Assembly: GCA_031276105.1 (NCBI GenBank)
Contig: JAISNS010000063.1
Span: forward strand, 1 to 5,913
Reading direction: 5' to 3'
DNA from: Dysgonamonadaceae bacterium
Lineage (GTDB): Bacteria > Bacteroidota > Bacteroidia > Bacteroidales > Azobacteroidaceae
Length of the DNA: 5,913 nt
The notes under the pieces were generated by a model, which was given only the letters and a program-made list of their open reading frames with translations, was not told where the DNA came from and did not search any database. Shown here one piece after another: positions 5,660 to 5,913 of the stretch (its first letter is position 1; each line of letters begins with the position of its first letter). The position numbers and the translations under genes were made by a program.

Positions 5660-5913
5660 ATGAAAACGAAAATAATAATCTTCGTGTTTGCCGGCGCTTT
5701 TTTATCGTTCTCATGTAAAAAAGAAGCCAAAATTCAGGTAACCAACAGTGTACATAATGTGCGACTGGATAATATTTCTTTCTCCGGCGCACGGATCGGC
5801 TCTAACCTGCTTCCGGGAGAATCAACAGAGGCAATAATTACCGATAAATACGATGATCTCTCTTTTCCGGTAACTGCTCAACTTGAATTTTACATGGCGA
5901 AAGGGGACAAACG
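5660..5913 (+). CDS. Lipoprotein of unknown function, 3' end beyond the window
   Basis: A partial gene: 84 codons are visible and the frame is open to the last base. The product starts with MKTK, a hydrophobic stretch and the lipobox LSFSC (Cys19), then a Lys/Glu tether. The next part is beta-rich: IQVTNSVHNVRLDNISFSGA, then a turn with LLPGES, then FPVTAQLEFYM. It resembles a short beta-sandwich domain at the cell envelope. I do not recognise the family. The start lies 15 nt after the previous lipoprotein stop in an AT-rich leader without Shine-Dalgarno. Spacing and shared lipoprotein character suggest co-transcription and joint function with that gene. Confidence 0.8.
   Translation, partial: MKTKIIIFVFAGAFLSFSCKKEAKIQVTNSVHNVRLDNISFSGARIGSNLLPGESTEAIITDKYDDLSFPVTAQLEFYMAKGDK

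Noticed and set aside
5526..5792. 88-codon minus-strand frame across the two lipoprotein genes
   Set aside because: It is Arg/Tyr/Leu-rich without family features and overlaps both lipoprotein genes, which have good signal peptides.

Overview
The window looks like chromosomal DNA from a member of the Bacteroidota, most likely Bacteroidales. Four things point there: moderate-to-low GC with very AT-rich spacers, five apparent lipoproteins with Phe-rich signal peptides, promoter elements of the Bacteroides type (TAnnTTTG), and an N-terminal Ser-Asp-rich surface-export signal after a lipoprotein cysteine. I cannot fix the genus from sequence alone.

Region 1 (about 1-4115, minus strand) is a compact three-gene operon. 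In order of transcription it encodes an outer-membrane beta-barrel porin-like protein (4115-2814), an imelysin/M75-family lipoprotein (2780-1614) and a di-heme c-type cytochrome lipoprotein of the DHOR/'thiol oxidoreductase' family (1574-69). A rho-independent terminator follows at 6-36. Imelysin-like proteins are tied to iron handling (EfeO and IrpA are relatives), and they are often encoded beside DHOR proteins. I infer a cell-envelope module in which the heme protein does redox chemistry, the imelysin binds the substrate (probably iron) and the porin gives passage. The three genes look like an outer-membrane counterpart of the EfeUOB logic. This is inference.

Region 2 (4116-4232) is a 117-bp divergent regulatory region and the most structured non-coding DNA here. 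It holds two back-to-back Bacteroides-type promoter elements, one per direction, each preceded by ATTAATGA. Two 21-bp imperfect direct repeats lie 32 bp apart, and one is centred on an 18-bp near-perfect palindrome. This suggests one regulator controlling both directions.

Region 3 (4233-4953, plus strand) holds two overlapping small inner-membrane protein genes. One is a YbaN/DUF454 protein. The other is a four-helix protein apparently built from two copies of a two-helix unit resembling the membrane part of GldL.

Region 4 (5060-5913, plus strand) holds two lipoproteins of unknown function, 15 nt apart. The second is cut by the window end.
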